DNA from: Mactromeris polynyma
Taxonomy: Eukaryota > Mollusca > Bivalvia > Venerida > Mactridae
Length of the DNA stretch: 64,000 bases
Reading direction: 5' to 3'
Assembly: GCA_032209605.1 (NCBI GenBank)
Contig: JASFXZ010000015.1
Span: forward strand, 4,030,001 to 4,094,000
Shown: one piece after another, positions 39,836 to 50,992 of the stretch
Layout: each line of letters starts with the position of its first letter
How positions within the stretch are numbered: the stretch's first letter is position 1
The notes under the pieces: model-generated
Seen by the model: the letters and a program-made list of their open reading frames with translations, nothing else
Databases searched by the model: none
What the model was told of the DNA's origin: nothing
Translations under genes and position numbers: made by a program

Positions 39836-40670
39836 TGGGCAATGAAGACCAAATGTACCAGGCAATAAAACCTTTACTGTACAATATAAAAAACATATCA
39901 GGCAATGAAAAACATACACCAAGTAATGAAAACGAATAGCAGGTAATGACAACAGGTATCAGGCAATGAAATTCTTATTTGGGGCCATGAAAAACCTATT
40001 CCAGGTCATGAAAAACATATACCTGGTCATGACAAACATATATCAGGCAATGAAAAACATATACCTGGTCATGACAAACATATACAGGCAATGAAAAACA
40101 TATACCTGGTCATGAAAACCTATTACAGACATTGAAAACCTATACCAGGCCATGAAAGACATATACCTAGCCATGACAACCTATTACAGCTAGACATTGA
40201 AAACCTATACCAGGCCATGAAAAACAAATACCTGGCCATGAAAAGCATATATCAGGCAATGAAAAGCATATTCCAGGCCATGAAAAACATATACCTGACC
40301 ATGAAAACCTATTACAGACATTGAAAACCTATACCAGGCCATGAAAAACAAATACCTGGCCATGAAAAGCATATACCTGGCCATGAAAAGCATATTCCAG
40401 GCCATGAAAAACATATACCTGGCCATGAAAAACAAATACCTGGCCATGAAAAGCATATTCCAGGCCATGAAAAACATATACCAGGCCATGAAAAACAAAT
40501 ACCTGGTCATGAAAAGCATATACCTGGCCATGAAAAGCATATCAAAGGCCATGAAAAAACATATTCCAGGCCATGAAAAACATATACCTGACCATGAAAA
40601 CTTATTACAGACATTGAAAACCTATACAAAGCCATGCAAACCTATATCAGGCATTGAAAAATAGATCCAA
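39836..40670 (+). repeat. 21-bp minisatellite, roughly 35-40 diverged copies
   Basis: Unit CAGGCCATGAAAAACATATA plus C, with variants (CTGGTCATGAAAAC, CATTGAAAACC). Because the unit is a multiple of three, both strands show open frames of about 107-115 codons with a seven-residue period. This is a by-product of the repeat and not evidence of a gene. Copies are most regular at 40,200-40,600. Confidence 0.92.
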
Positions 40671-41677
40671 GGTGATAAATACTTAAACTGGGCAACAAAA
40701 AACATATATATAGTCCATGGGAAAAGATAAACCCAAGATGAAAACCAATTCATCAGCAGGAACATTGAACACCTGTGAATGGTTTAGGAGATGCTAGCAT
40801 ACCAAACAACTCATCAATGGAAATATTCTTCCAATATCACAAGAAAACATACCGAAATTAATGACTGACCATGGGTTGTAGATAAGTAATATAACTCATC
40901 TCAAGTCAATTACAGTATATTTGTATATATATGTTCTTTGGCAACATCATTTCAATCATCAGGATGAAGGTTCAAAACTTGTATGATAATCACTCAGAAG
41001 AAACTATCAGTTTCAGTACAACAATACAGTGAAACCACGAAAGTCTAGACTTGCTCTTGATCAATTAAAATCCCAAGAGTTCAAAATGATTGTTGAAGTT
41101 ATAAACTGTGTCCATGGTTTAGTCCTCTCCTACTCTAAGAATAGGGAGCAGTTTTTCTGTGAACTATTCATTTCAGTAGAATGTTACGTGATTAAAATAA
41201 CAATACAAAGAGAAGTTAAACGTGATGTTTAAATATAAGATTGTGATATGAACAACAATGTGGTATATTCATAGAAGTTACAATTATCCATATAGTATAA
41301 AACCAGCTTTGTCCAAACTTTTTTAGACCACTTGCCTGAAAAGGCAGATTATCCAGTGAAACAACTGATGCAAAAGCTTTTTGCAAGCATGAACTTACAT
41401 TTAAAGTATAACAATATCTTTTAAAGTTATGATGTTACAATAATGTATCTAAATAATCTGTCAGTCTATAGATGGGTTTTGTTCTCTCTCAACTTCTGAA
41501 CACATTTGGACTAGCACCCAGGAATTTCAACTAGCCTAAAAGTACAGTTCCTTATAAGCCATGGGCTTTGGGCGAGAAGGTTGAAATGAAATACTATTAT
41601 ACATTACACATACTATTAAACAATGATATTTACAATTTTACGTAATATATCGGAAATAATAGTAACATAATATTAAT

Positions 41678-41837
41678 GGGGTGTCACTAATTCTTGAATT
41701 AGCAGGGTAATCCCCAAAAGAAGTGGGGGTCTGGGATTACTCCCCTTAATTATGATCATTCATACAAGAAAAGTAGCTGGTTGATGACATTTACGTTACT
41801 GGGTAATTTCACTTATCTCCCAGCTATTATTGACACC
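41678..41837 (-). repeat. Dispersed repeat family B, copy 3
   Basis: Reverse orientation. Ends GGGGTGTCACTAA and TTATTGACACC form short inverted repeats, so family B may be a MITE. The inner CTTAATTATGATCATTCATA and CAAGAAAAGTAGCTGG match the other copies. Confidence 0.6.
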
Positions 41838-43641
41838 ACTGAATATTATAACAGTTCAGCAGTACGTATACTGGTAGGTTGTAACTAGTTATTGCAGTAC
41901 TAATTACTTTGAAAATGACATACAACTCATCAGAGAAGTATACAGCAATATATCACTGTGATTATGTTACCATTCTATACATGAATTAGCTTGATACATG
42001 TAAATATGCTATAACTGTGAACAATAAATTACCAGTACAGAGAATAAAGTCTCAAGTGATATAAACCACAGAAAGTATCAATACAATGTGTGCATAATAC
42101 GCAAGTCTCCTTCTTGGTCACATCAATTAATTCCTGTCCATTTGCTATACATACAAATATTAATATTTAAGTCGAGCGGGAAATGCCACATGTATACAAA
42201 GGGCACAGTCCGCCTAACAAAATACACGATGTGGCCTTAAAGTGTAACGTTATGAGCGCGGATATTAAGTAAATGATTATACCAAGACAAAATGGATTCA
42301 GTATAGCATAAGATTTTTTCCAAAGCATTAGAATTCCTTTCAAATAAATTAAAAAGTTTAAGAGGGCCCTGAAGGCATTACTAAGGTCAAGGTCAGCTGT
42401 TAGGGTCAAATGGGGGGAAACCCCTAAAATGAAAATGATAACAAACTTTGAATATTTCAACGAGTTGTTGGGAAGATTTCCAAATGAATATATACTATAT
42501 AACTACATGTAATATATACAGCACATAAATGGTTTTCAGGCAATGAATATCTACATCCCCTTGGTGACATCTTGGTTTACTGGAAGTTACAATAGTAACA
42601 CATATACCTGGAACTAATCAATATCAAATATATCAGGCAGGAAACAATACATTTATTAGTATTAAAGCACCTAAGACACGTAACAGAGATAGTGGATTTC
42701 GCATACCTGTACGAATCTACGCTAGCAAAATATTTGTAGAAACAATTAATTAGTACTAAAAGATAATACAAGAAGCTGTCACATGACATCAAATCTACAA
42801 GAACTGACACTTTATACCAGACCTTGTCTCATTATAGCACTTTCAACTTACACATGGATGGCATGCTATTCAACACTTAATTAATGACATTTTGGAGGGG
42901 GTTTAGGAGTTTCCCTCTAAGCAATAGTTTCATTGCATATGCCATTTCTACGCGAATTAAGTCTCATTTACAACTAGACCTGAATCCAAGAACATGCAAT
43001 TCTACTTCTAGGCTGCTTAAATATCATGTTTATGGTTCTGTCCGTCATTTTGTTAATTAACGATGCAACAGAGAACCTGCACTATTTGTCTGAACACTTT
43101 ATTAGCATTTAGATAGAAAATGAGAACGAAACATCTGTGGTAATATTGAACAGTCAGTCATACAATGCAATGAAAGCATGTGTATGTAAATTTGCAATAT
43201 GGACATTGACTCAACATTCAGAGTCACAGTTAGTTATACTGTTTGTCAAATACCAGAAATATTAAGTAAATTTAAATACAAAAAGGATCAATGTTATAAT
43301 GTCAGGGGTTGTAACTCTGAACACTTAAGCAAGTCAAAACTAGCCTGTGTAGTCAAATTTGACCATTAAAATGATTAAATCATCTCTGCAAATGATACAG
43401 GACATGATATAAATGCATGTATAAATCGTTTGTAGTTAAATTTATTAAAACTGGAATTACAATGCATTACATAAATTATGTTACGCAATTTATATAAATT
43501 ATAATTATGACTTAATGTTGCCATTGACCATACAAGGTTAACTAATGTTCAATGATTCAATGAATGTCAATATTTGTAATTGTATGTACTCAAAAGTCAA
43601 AGACTGGGAAGACTAATGTATTGAGAAATAAACTGAACTGA

Positions 43642-43665
43642 ATATATATATATATATATATATAT
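43642..43665. repeat. (AT)n microsatellite
   Basis: Twelve alternating AT units. Confidence 0.9.
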
Positions 43666-44690
43666 GTCAGTACCTTAAAATTTGCTCTTTAAAAATTAGA
43701 CAAAAATATGGTTGTTATCAAATAAAGTGAAACAAAGTCTCTATTTATAAAATATATAAATGGTCAGATTAACAAGTTGTTAATTAATACAACAAGCTTC
43801 ATGCAGTGCATGTTCATAATTATTCTTGTCCGGGGTCAAAATAATGGTACATTATGACTTATCTACCCTTATCACAGTGACATCTATCTAATTATGTTTA
43901 TAAATATGTAAAAACCAGGAAGTTGGTAGCAAAGTAAACATATTTTCATAAGTACACAACACTGTGGGATGACTCTATAATATTAACTATTTTATCCTTA
44001 TCTCTAAGTTATACAAACTCATTTAAGCTAAATAATGTTGATAGATAATTTTCAAGTACAGTCCTTTACAATAAAAACAAATCCCGGAAGTACAAAATGT
44101 AATGAGTCAGGGTAGGACCTGTTTATTGAGGGCTGGATGCAGGACTATATAAGTCAGTCTCTGCTTCTATATTATTAATGTTTTAGTCACAACTTAACAA
44201 GAGTTTTGCATCGAGCAGTCGCTTTACAATCTGAACATTAGCTAATAAGTAGAATATGGTATATGTATTGCACACACATATTAATGAAAAGCCAGTTAAA
44301 AAGCTGTTAATCAAAACTTCCTCATCCAGAATGAATGAAACATTTATACATTTTTGTACTTGAACCTTAAATAATTGTGTAAGTACTTAAAAAACTTCAG
44401 TTAAACCAAAACAAAGGAAGACGTTCTTGACAAAAAAGGCTTGCTATAACTTATAAGTTTTATTCCATTTCCATTTATGTATGTGAGCCATGTAACTCAT
44501 ACTCATAGTCATATATTTACAGAAATCATTAAACATTCATTATTCACACCAGATTATCAAATTATCAAGAACTTAGAAGTTAGTGAGCTTTAATAAAGCA
44601 GCTAGTAATGCCTTATTTCAAACATAATTATCTGTACTGCAAGGCATTTACAAAATATCCTAGATATAGAAGGAGAAAAGCTACCATTCA

Positions 44691-44985
44691 ATTGACTGAG
44701 TTACCCTAAGTTACCTCAAAGTTACCATAGATATGACATCATATAGTGTAGTTACCTGGTAACTGGAAATACAAGGGTAGTTTTTTCATATTTTGATAGA
44801 ACGACAAAAGTTACCTATGTATTGACTGAGTTACCCCAAGTTACCATAGATATGACATCATATAGTGCAGTTACCTGGTAACTTGAAATTCAAGGGTACT
44901 TTTTTCATATTTTGATAGAACGACAAAAGTTACCAATGTATTGACTCAGAGTTACCCAAAGTTACATCTCCAAATTGTTTATAAG
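44691..44985 (+). repeat. Tandem repeat of 119-130 bp, two full copies and a partial third
   Basis: ATTGACTGAGTTACC begins at 44691 and 44821, with a third variant start near 44940. Each unit contains CATAGATATGACATCATATA, GTTACCTGGTAACT and TTTGATAGAACGACAAAAGT. GTTACC words are dense throughout, on to about 45,020. Confidence 0.88.
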
Positions 44986-45427
44986 TTACCAAAGAGATAG
45001 AACAAGTTACCTTCGGTTACCAAAGCAAAGAGTGGGTAACTTATGCATGCGCTTGCACAGAGGTGCACATTTAGGGCCATATATGAAATATCCAGCCGAA
45101 TTATTCATTTATCAAACTAAAACCAAATCATACTGTATTGAAGATGGTGAATACAATTTAAATAACAATTTCAGAATATTTTTTAAATTTTTAAGATTAT
45201 AATATTTTCTTAATGCTCAAGATTGGTAGGCGCTATACTTTTATGAAAAACAACACTTTTGATTAATAAAATCATTATTAAGCAGAATGGTTTAAATGCT
45301 TTTTACATCAAGATAAAGTAATATGTTATACAAAGATAAATAAATTATTCTGTAATTCCAACCACTTACAATCACAGAACATCTAACTGTAGATTAAATG
45401 TTACTTAACTTAGCAGTGAGTCAGGTA

Positions 45428-45505
45428 TCGATGGCTCAACGCGACAATGTCGTAACTCCTATTAATTTATATAGGAGTTACGACAGTGTTGCGTTGAACC
45501 CTCGA
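45428..45505. repeat. 78-bp near-perfect palindrome, family P copy 3
   Basis: Left arm TCGATGGCTCAACGCGACAA with GTCGTAACTCCTAT, and its inverted counterpart from ATAGGAGTTACGAC to AACCCTCGA, around an AT loop of about 8 bp. Nearly the same sequence as copy 1. Confidence 0.88.
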
Positions 45506-47643
45506 TATGTGCATGTAGTAAAGTTTTGTTGTTAAGTAAACACTTTTTCCAACCTCTCTCTGTCTCCCAAGAGTATATATTAGACTTAAACATATACAAC
45601 TATGATGCACGATAATACAAATGCCTCATTCATACCCAGCATTATCATCCTCACAACTTCTGATAACAATTTCAAAATAAAATTATCTTATTTTTTCCAC
45701 AAGATATTTAGACAATGGGGCTTTTTACTAAAGATAATGACATGCTGGAGTGAAAGCAATGTTTCTGTAACTTCAACTTGAAGAAAGATGAAAATGTTTA
45801 ACATTAAGATGATCATAGATGAAATCTTCAGTATACAGTGATATAGTCATATACACCCATGGTAACAGAAATAACATGAAAATCACTCAACAAATTTTGG
45901 AAAATAGGCAGTTATTGTTCCAAGGTCAAATAATATTTCTTTAAAAGACGGATAGCAAATGATGGGAGTATACAGCAATCAAAACAATTTAACAAACATC
46001 ATACATAATTATATATAATTGTGAGTATTGCCAACCTAGTGACCAGACAAAACATACTGGTCATCAATCCCCTACACAGTGGTCTCCCTTTACTAACTAC
46101 AAAGATCTGCTATGACAAATATTTGAACATTTTATTTATCAATCCAATATAAATCTTTAGAAGTTATAGATTATAAAGATATTGGTGTTGTTCCAGCTAT
46201 ATTTTCATAGAAAATAAGACAAATGTAGGAGATTCAATGAAACAATAGAACATAGAAGGAAATTTTCATTTCAATGTTTTCAAGGTGTATGTAACTAATT
46301 TTATTCAAGCAACTGTCATAAGATAAAAGCAGGGACTTATGTAATACTAGGGTAGACAAGACCAATGAATAGCCTCTGACATAAAAACAAAACCAGAAAA
46401 TGGCATTTATTATCTTCAGCTCCAGACGAGTCTTAAATTTCAACAAGTTTTCATCACAAATTTATAAATGATTTTTTATTGCAAAATTAAGGATGAATAC
46501 AAGAATTACATGAAAATTTACAAAGTTTATAACATCAGTTTTAAACGGACTTGCAAGCTCAGTTGACAATACATACATGTATCTGCAAATACCCGTTCAA
46601 ATTACAAAAAAATACTGTTGAATTGGATGATGTGTGTACCAATGTGAAAATAAGTAAAAGAAAATAATATTTTTGATATAGCAATTAAATTTTAAAAATA
46701 CATTTATTCCAAACTAATACATTTAAAAATTGTAAATCATGGATTTAAAGTAAATTTTATGTTATAAATCTTTGACAATACACAGCCAGTCACATAGAAA
46801 AGAATTTGGATGATGAATGTAAAAATTCAAACTGGTTCATTTTGTTATGATGTTCTGTTTAGTCTGAGTTTTTGAATACCTACTAATTATGCAGATATAC
46901 AACTTTAATATACTATTTAGATAAGTGGAGATAATTTTTCTCATTCAGAATTTCAACTTTTGCTAGTATTATTAATTCCATACAAGTTACAACTTTACAA
47001 GGAAGAAAGACACCCTTACAATATCTTTATTTTCAAATTTTATACATGTAGGACAATTAAGTACCTTGATTTTTATCCAGATTCAACAACACAACAGTTA
47101 ATCGATGGACTGGTTTGAACTTTGATAACTAAGCTTTTTAAGTTTTACAGTGTTTATTTATAATAATAAATTCATAATATGATATATATCATTTTTTATC
47201 AAATCATAAATTCATAGCAATCTGCGGTATTGTCATATATACCTGTTGTGAATACCACTCGCATAATATCCTAAAAATTATACACTCCAGTAATTATCAA
47301 TAAAACTATAAGGACTAAATGGAAATTTATTTCTTCACTTTAGCAATTAGACCAAGCAAATGAAATTCTAACAAATGATTCATTGCAAAGAGTTCATTTA
47401 TTTGCATTATAAGTATAAGAATCTGTCGCTGTCACGCAAAAAAAATCATACCAATAGCTTTTAGTGACATATTATGATAGCATGGAAAGCCTCTCAGAAA
47501 TTGCTACAACATTCTTCCGAACTCACAGTACCTGGTTAAGTATTATAACTAGCTGTATAAATTACAATGTCATCACATGAATTTTGTGCAACACTAATAA
47601 AAATACTATGGTTAGTTATACGCTAACAAACAATCAGTCTTAC
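45506..47643. other. AT-rich non-coding stretch next to the PLCL exon
   Basis: No exon, RNA or repeat recognised. Confidence 0.35.
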
Positions 47644-47908
47644 CAGTTGCAATTTTCCTCTCGGTCGGCATACTACTAAATGACACTGTCTTTTTCCTGT
47701 TGACATTTCGTCTCGAGCCATCTTTATTCATAAAACTACTTTTCCTAGGTAATGTTTTACCAAAAGGTAAAGTATCCAAACTTTCCTGATCTGTTACACT
47801 TTCAGTCTTAGATTCGCTATCAGAATTACCATTGATTAACACATCTTCAGATTGCAAAACACAATTATTTTGGTCCTCTAACGATGTTTTCGTTTCCTCG
47901 TCCGCCAT
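47644..47908 (-). CDS. PLCL: Inactive phospholipase C-like protein (PLCL/PRIP), first coding exon, partial gene
   Basis: This exon encodes the N-terminal 88 residues plus one base. The ATG at 47908-47906 has an in-frame TAA 48 nt upstream (47956-47954), so the start is secure. The exon ends in a consensus donor (GTAAGA from 47643 leftwards, phase 1). Seen: an acidic, Ser-rich N-terminus, then LPRKSSF (residues 53-59), then basic RKKTVSFSSMPTERKIAT at 71-88. This order matches the segment just before the PH domain of vertebrate PLCL1/PLCL2. KTVSF fits the RVxF-type docking motif for protein phosphatase 1, and the adjacent basic residues with Thr resemble the PKA-regulated site of PRIP. Known of the family: a catalytically dead PLC scaffold that binds Ins(1,4,5)P3, PP1, PP2A and GABARAP. 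The PH, EF-hand, X/Y and C2 exons are not found downstream on this strand within the window, so intron 1 is inferred to exceed 47.6 kb. PLCL1 versus PLCL2 cannot be separated; a single invertebrate orthologue is likely. Confidence 0.88.
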
Positions 47909-47911
47909 GTT
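47900..47911 (-). promoter_or_regulatory. YY1-like motif overlapping the PLCL start codon
   Basis: The minus strand reads AACATGGCGGAC across the ATG. This is close to the animal YY1 consensus AAnATGGCGGC, which in many genes overlaps the translation start just downstream of the transcription start. If functional it would imply a short 5' UTR. Motif match only. Confidence 0.35.
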
Positions 47912-48700
47912 GAATAATATTGAACTCTTCCACTTTTCAGGGGTTTCAGGTTTTTAATCCAACTTAATCCATTTAGTATAATTGCGACATTATTCTATGC
48001 CTTAAATCATAATTTTGAACAATAACCAGTATTTCATCATCAGCTTTAGAATATATCCGCTGTAAAGCTTGATATTAAAAATTGTTTCCTGAAAATAGAC
48101 TGATCCATAAGTCAAAATAGCAAAATGGCGCCGAAGAAAGAAACTCTCTGAACGCGAATGAAATAAATCGGTGTTTAATGCATGAATGCACTAATATTAG
48201 ATAGGTAAATTGTTGTTTTTACAAAGAAATTATGTATTATTTTTGTTCAACGCTGGGTTTTACAACGATCAATGTCATTGCATGAAATAAACTCACTGAA
48301 AAGTAGTCGAATGTTTTGACACTGGCAGTGCCTGACATCACGAGTCACATACCTACTACATTTTCGATTTGTCAGTTAGGTAGGAAGTGACATCTTTGGA
48401 ACTCGATCGATACGTTATAATGTGTGGATTTCTTGATTTAAAGTCTCTGATGTTGAAGAAATTATTTAAATTAGAATGCATGTCCTTATATAGATTTATT
48501 TGTTCTTGCTCCCAAAAAATTTTGACAGAACATGTGTGTCTATTTGATTATCTGCCTTGCATTCGGTTAAGGCTAACACTCGCTCTAGTTACGAAACTGT
48601 GCACGCATTTTGCTACTGAACGCACTGTTTGCCAAAAAGTGCATGCCCACTCGCTCGAGCAACTCCGAGGTAACGCGCGAATTTGAGAGCCGAACACTGC

Positions 48701-48916
48701 GTTCGGTTACGGCTAACTGTCGTTCACATTTTGTTTTGTATCCCTGGCCCACCGTATCACATTGTATGCACGCAGGGAACCAAATTGCAAAATGAACGCA
48801 GTTCTGGTTCCCTGTCTTTACTGTCTTCGAGGCAGAGAACCAGAATACAAACGAGGCGGTCAATACACTTTTTAGCGACGCGAACTGTGAACGACTTCCC
48901 TTAGCCGTAACTGAAC
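48701..48916. mobile_element. GC-richer inverted-repeat element in the PLCL-USP44 intergenic region
   Basis: GTTCGGTTACGGCTAA (48701-48716) and TTAGCCGTAACTGAAC (48901-48916) are inverted with one mismatch. GTCGTTCACA/TGTGAACGAC extends the match inside. A diverged third copy of the end, ATTCGGTTAAGGCTAAC, at 48,561 suggests a larger or nested element. GGTTCCCTG and CAGGGAACC words inside are also inverted. It looks like a MITE but could be a regulatory region with paired sites. Confidence 0.55.
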
Positions 48917-49264
48917 ACAAGGCTGGGTAATATGTTACCTCGACTCGAGAAAATCTTGTTACTCTTGGCAAATATATTTATGATGCCTCTGTCCAGCTGA
49001 ACTTGTTAACTTTCTAGTTTTACTGGGTTAATTGCTTTTTGAAACTGTAAGGAGCTGAAAATCAACATTAAAAACAGGAATCAACATATTAAAAGGCTTT
49101 AATAGACAGTTAATTTGTTATTTAGTCATCATATTAAATAAATATGATATATTTTGCCAATTTTTGCAAAGAAATCATGAAGAAAAAACACTTTTGTTGA
49201 TTTTATAATAATTTTAAATCAAAAGTGAATGGAGTAAATCAGAGTTAGTGTTTTCTAAATTGAA

Positions 49265-49364
49265 TCCCTTTGATTATGATCATTCATTCAAGAAAAGTGG
49301 CCAGGTGATGTTGCTGAAGTAACTGGGTAATTTTAGCGACTCCTGGCTCTTATTGACACCCCTG
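49265..49364 (-). repeat. Dispersed repeat family B, copy 4
   Basis: Reverse orientation. Contains TTGATTATGATCATTCATTC, AAGAAAAGTGG and the terminus TCTTATTGACACCCCTGG. Confidence 0.6.
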
Positions 49365-49615
49365 GAGTTGGCAGCAGGATTAGAACACCCTATGAGTATG
49401 ACGGTTGAGAGGTCGTGAATTCCAGATTAACATTAGGTGCACTAGTGGGAATCTAGATCTACCTATTCTAAACAATTTCAATTGCATCTATTAAAGGGTA
49501 ATATTAATTCATTGAAACATTCTGTTTCTTTTCAGTTCTATTTGTTCTAGAAATATTTGTGAAATGTATTACAACCCCAATAATAGATATATCTAGGACA
49601 TGTTTTTGCCGTTTT

Positions 49616-49860
49616 TAGCTGGTTTTTCTAGCTCATTTGAGCATGAAGTAATCAAAATGTGCTTTTTGGATAAAAGGTTGTTCATCCTCAGTCTGTCTGT
49701 CGTCGACAACAATTTCTAAATGTTTACTCTTCACAATATGTTGCATCCACTTTAGTGAAGCAGTTCTGAATGTAACATGGGCACAGTGAGTATATTGCCA
49801 TATATATGCTATGATCATTACCAAGCTGTACCAATGTCCAAATCAGACTATTAGGTGAAG
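49616..49860. repeat. Probable interspersed repeat (TTTTCTAGCTCATTTGAGC end)
   Basis: Starts TTTTCTAGCTCATTTGAGC, followed by CTGTCTGTCGTCGACAACAA, words I recall from a common animal interspersed repeat. Only one copy in the window, so this rests on recognition rather than internal comparison. Confidence 0.4.
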
Positions 49861-50884
49861 AATTATGTGTAGGTCACATGAAGCTCTCGGGCAGTTTACG
49901 GGCCCCGTACAGACCAAAATCCTGAGAGCCCGTGGGTAATCACACATCATGTTGTGCGAGCCCGAATGAATTTTATAAATTATACTATTTGTCGCCCAAA
50001 TGTATGGTATAATCCACAGTCGGTGATTTCTGTACATAATTGTGTAGATCTATGTTGATTAACCATTAGTATAGATATGGTTAATGGGAAAAACATTGCC
50101 GCTTATTGATATATATATATTCATTGTGCCTACATGAAATGCAGGCGTTAAACAATATCTGCTCCTCCTGGGGACTATGTGTAATTTATATATACACAAT
50201 TGAGATGGTCTCCAGTATATGTGTCTAATTAGAAACATTCCTAATCTAGTTTAGGGAGCACCTGCAACCATTTGATGGAGGTAGGGAATTTTGTCTGTAA
50301 TTTAACTTTTAAGGGGGAAAGCATTAATTTATCAAAGTAGCCAAAAAAGCTAGCATGTATAATTACGTAATCTATATCCATATAGTACAATGTAAGTTTC
50401 ACACTAAGTTATGTGTTCATTTGACCCCAAGTGACATGATTTCGAATACTGTAAGGAATAAATTATAAAGACATGTTTTTTTAGCTGTACTAACATGACT
50501 TTGCTGTTTGCATATCAGTGTTGTGTAAACCAATCAAATCTTACGGTAACTGCTAAACCAACTTTTCTTCAACCGAACAACGTTTGTAACCTTGACCTTT
50601 AAATAAGGGGAAATTTACCTTACAGAAATCCACTGAATTGCGGAGATTTACCGAAATCGATTTTGCATCTGGAGTGACCAGCAATTGTAACATCTCAGCA
50701 ATTTTTCTATGTTGCACAACAAATCAACCTTCAAATATTGCATACTGTGTACACTAATGATTTGCTCACTGAAGATATAAGTACCATGGTAAAATCACAA
50801 ACTGAAATGTCTTTATGAAGTGTTTAACTTCAAATGCATACCTTGTTCTATCTGTTTTAAGGTTTGTTTTCATGAACTTGAGAT

Positions 50885-50992
50885 ATGGAGAAGTGTAAAC
50901 ATGTGTCCAAGATTCGACCAGCTTGGGATCATTCTATTCTGAACCCAGAGAAATGGCTTTGTTACTTGTGTCGTACTACAGAGAGTGTTTGG
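50885..50992 (+). CDS. USP44: USP44/49 exon 1 (residues 1-36)
   Basis: Starts MEKCKHV and ends TTESVW. It carries the first zinc ligands (C4, H6, C26, C29) of the ZnF-UBP. An in-frame TGA at 50879-50881 fixes the start. Donor GTAAGT at 50993, phase 0. A pyrimidine-rich stretch ending in AAG at about 50862 could be the acceptor of a 5'-UTR intron; that is only a possibility. Confidence 0.93.

Larger units (their letters stand above)
40671..44690. other. AT-rich non-coding stretch
   Basis: Holds family B copy 3 (41,678-41,837), an (AT)n microsatellite (43,642-43,665) and a short fragment at 42,170-42,215 resembling the left end of family A. No gene recognised. Confidence 0.35.
1..47643 (-). 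other. Putative intron 1 of the PLCL-like gene (non-coding, repeat-rich)
   Basis: The PLCL donor at 47643 opens leftwards, and no PH-domain, EF-hand, PLC X/Y or C2 peptide is visible in any frame of this stretch. No other conserved protein is seen apart from a transposase fossil at 38.9 kb. The simplest reading is one very long intron. The status as intron is inferred; another gene or a lncRNA cannot be excluded. Confidence 0.55.
47909..50884. other. Intergenic region between divergent PLCL-like and USP44-like genes
   Basis: About 3 kb between two start codons that face away from each other. It should contain both promoters and 5' UTRs. The part next to PLCL (47,909-48,360) is unique-looking and includes an AAAATGGCGCC motif near 48,123. 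The rest holds a GC-richer inverted-repeat element (48.56-48.92 kb) and two dispersed repeats (49.27-49.36 and 49.62-49.86 kb). No coding exon recognised. Confidence 0.6.

Noticed and set aside
40205..40664. Repeat proteins of 107 and 115 residues on opposite strands
   Set aside because: Both arise from the same 21-bp minisatellite, where a unit divisible by three keeps frames open; no start context, splice context or family match.
1..47600. Downstream PLCL exons (PH, EF-hand, X/Y, C2) on the minus strand
   Set aside because: I looked for family motifs in the minus-strand frames and saw none. Very short exons could be missed, but the large conserved exons would be visible.
48387..48971. Coding exon in the intergenic GC-richer block (open frames of 99 and 128 codons)
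   Set aside because: No conserved motif; the frames overlap an inverted-repeat element on both strands.
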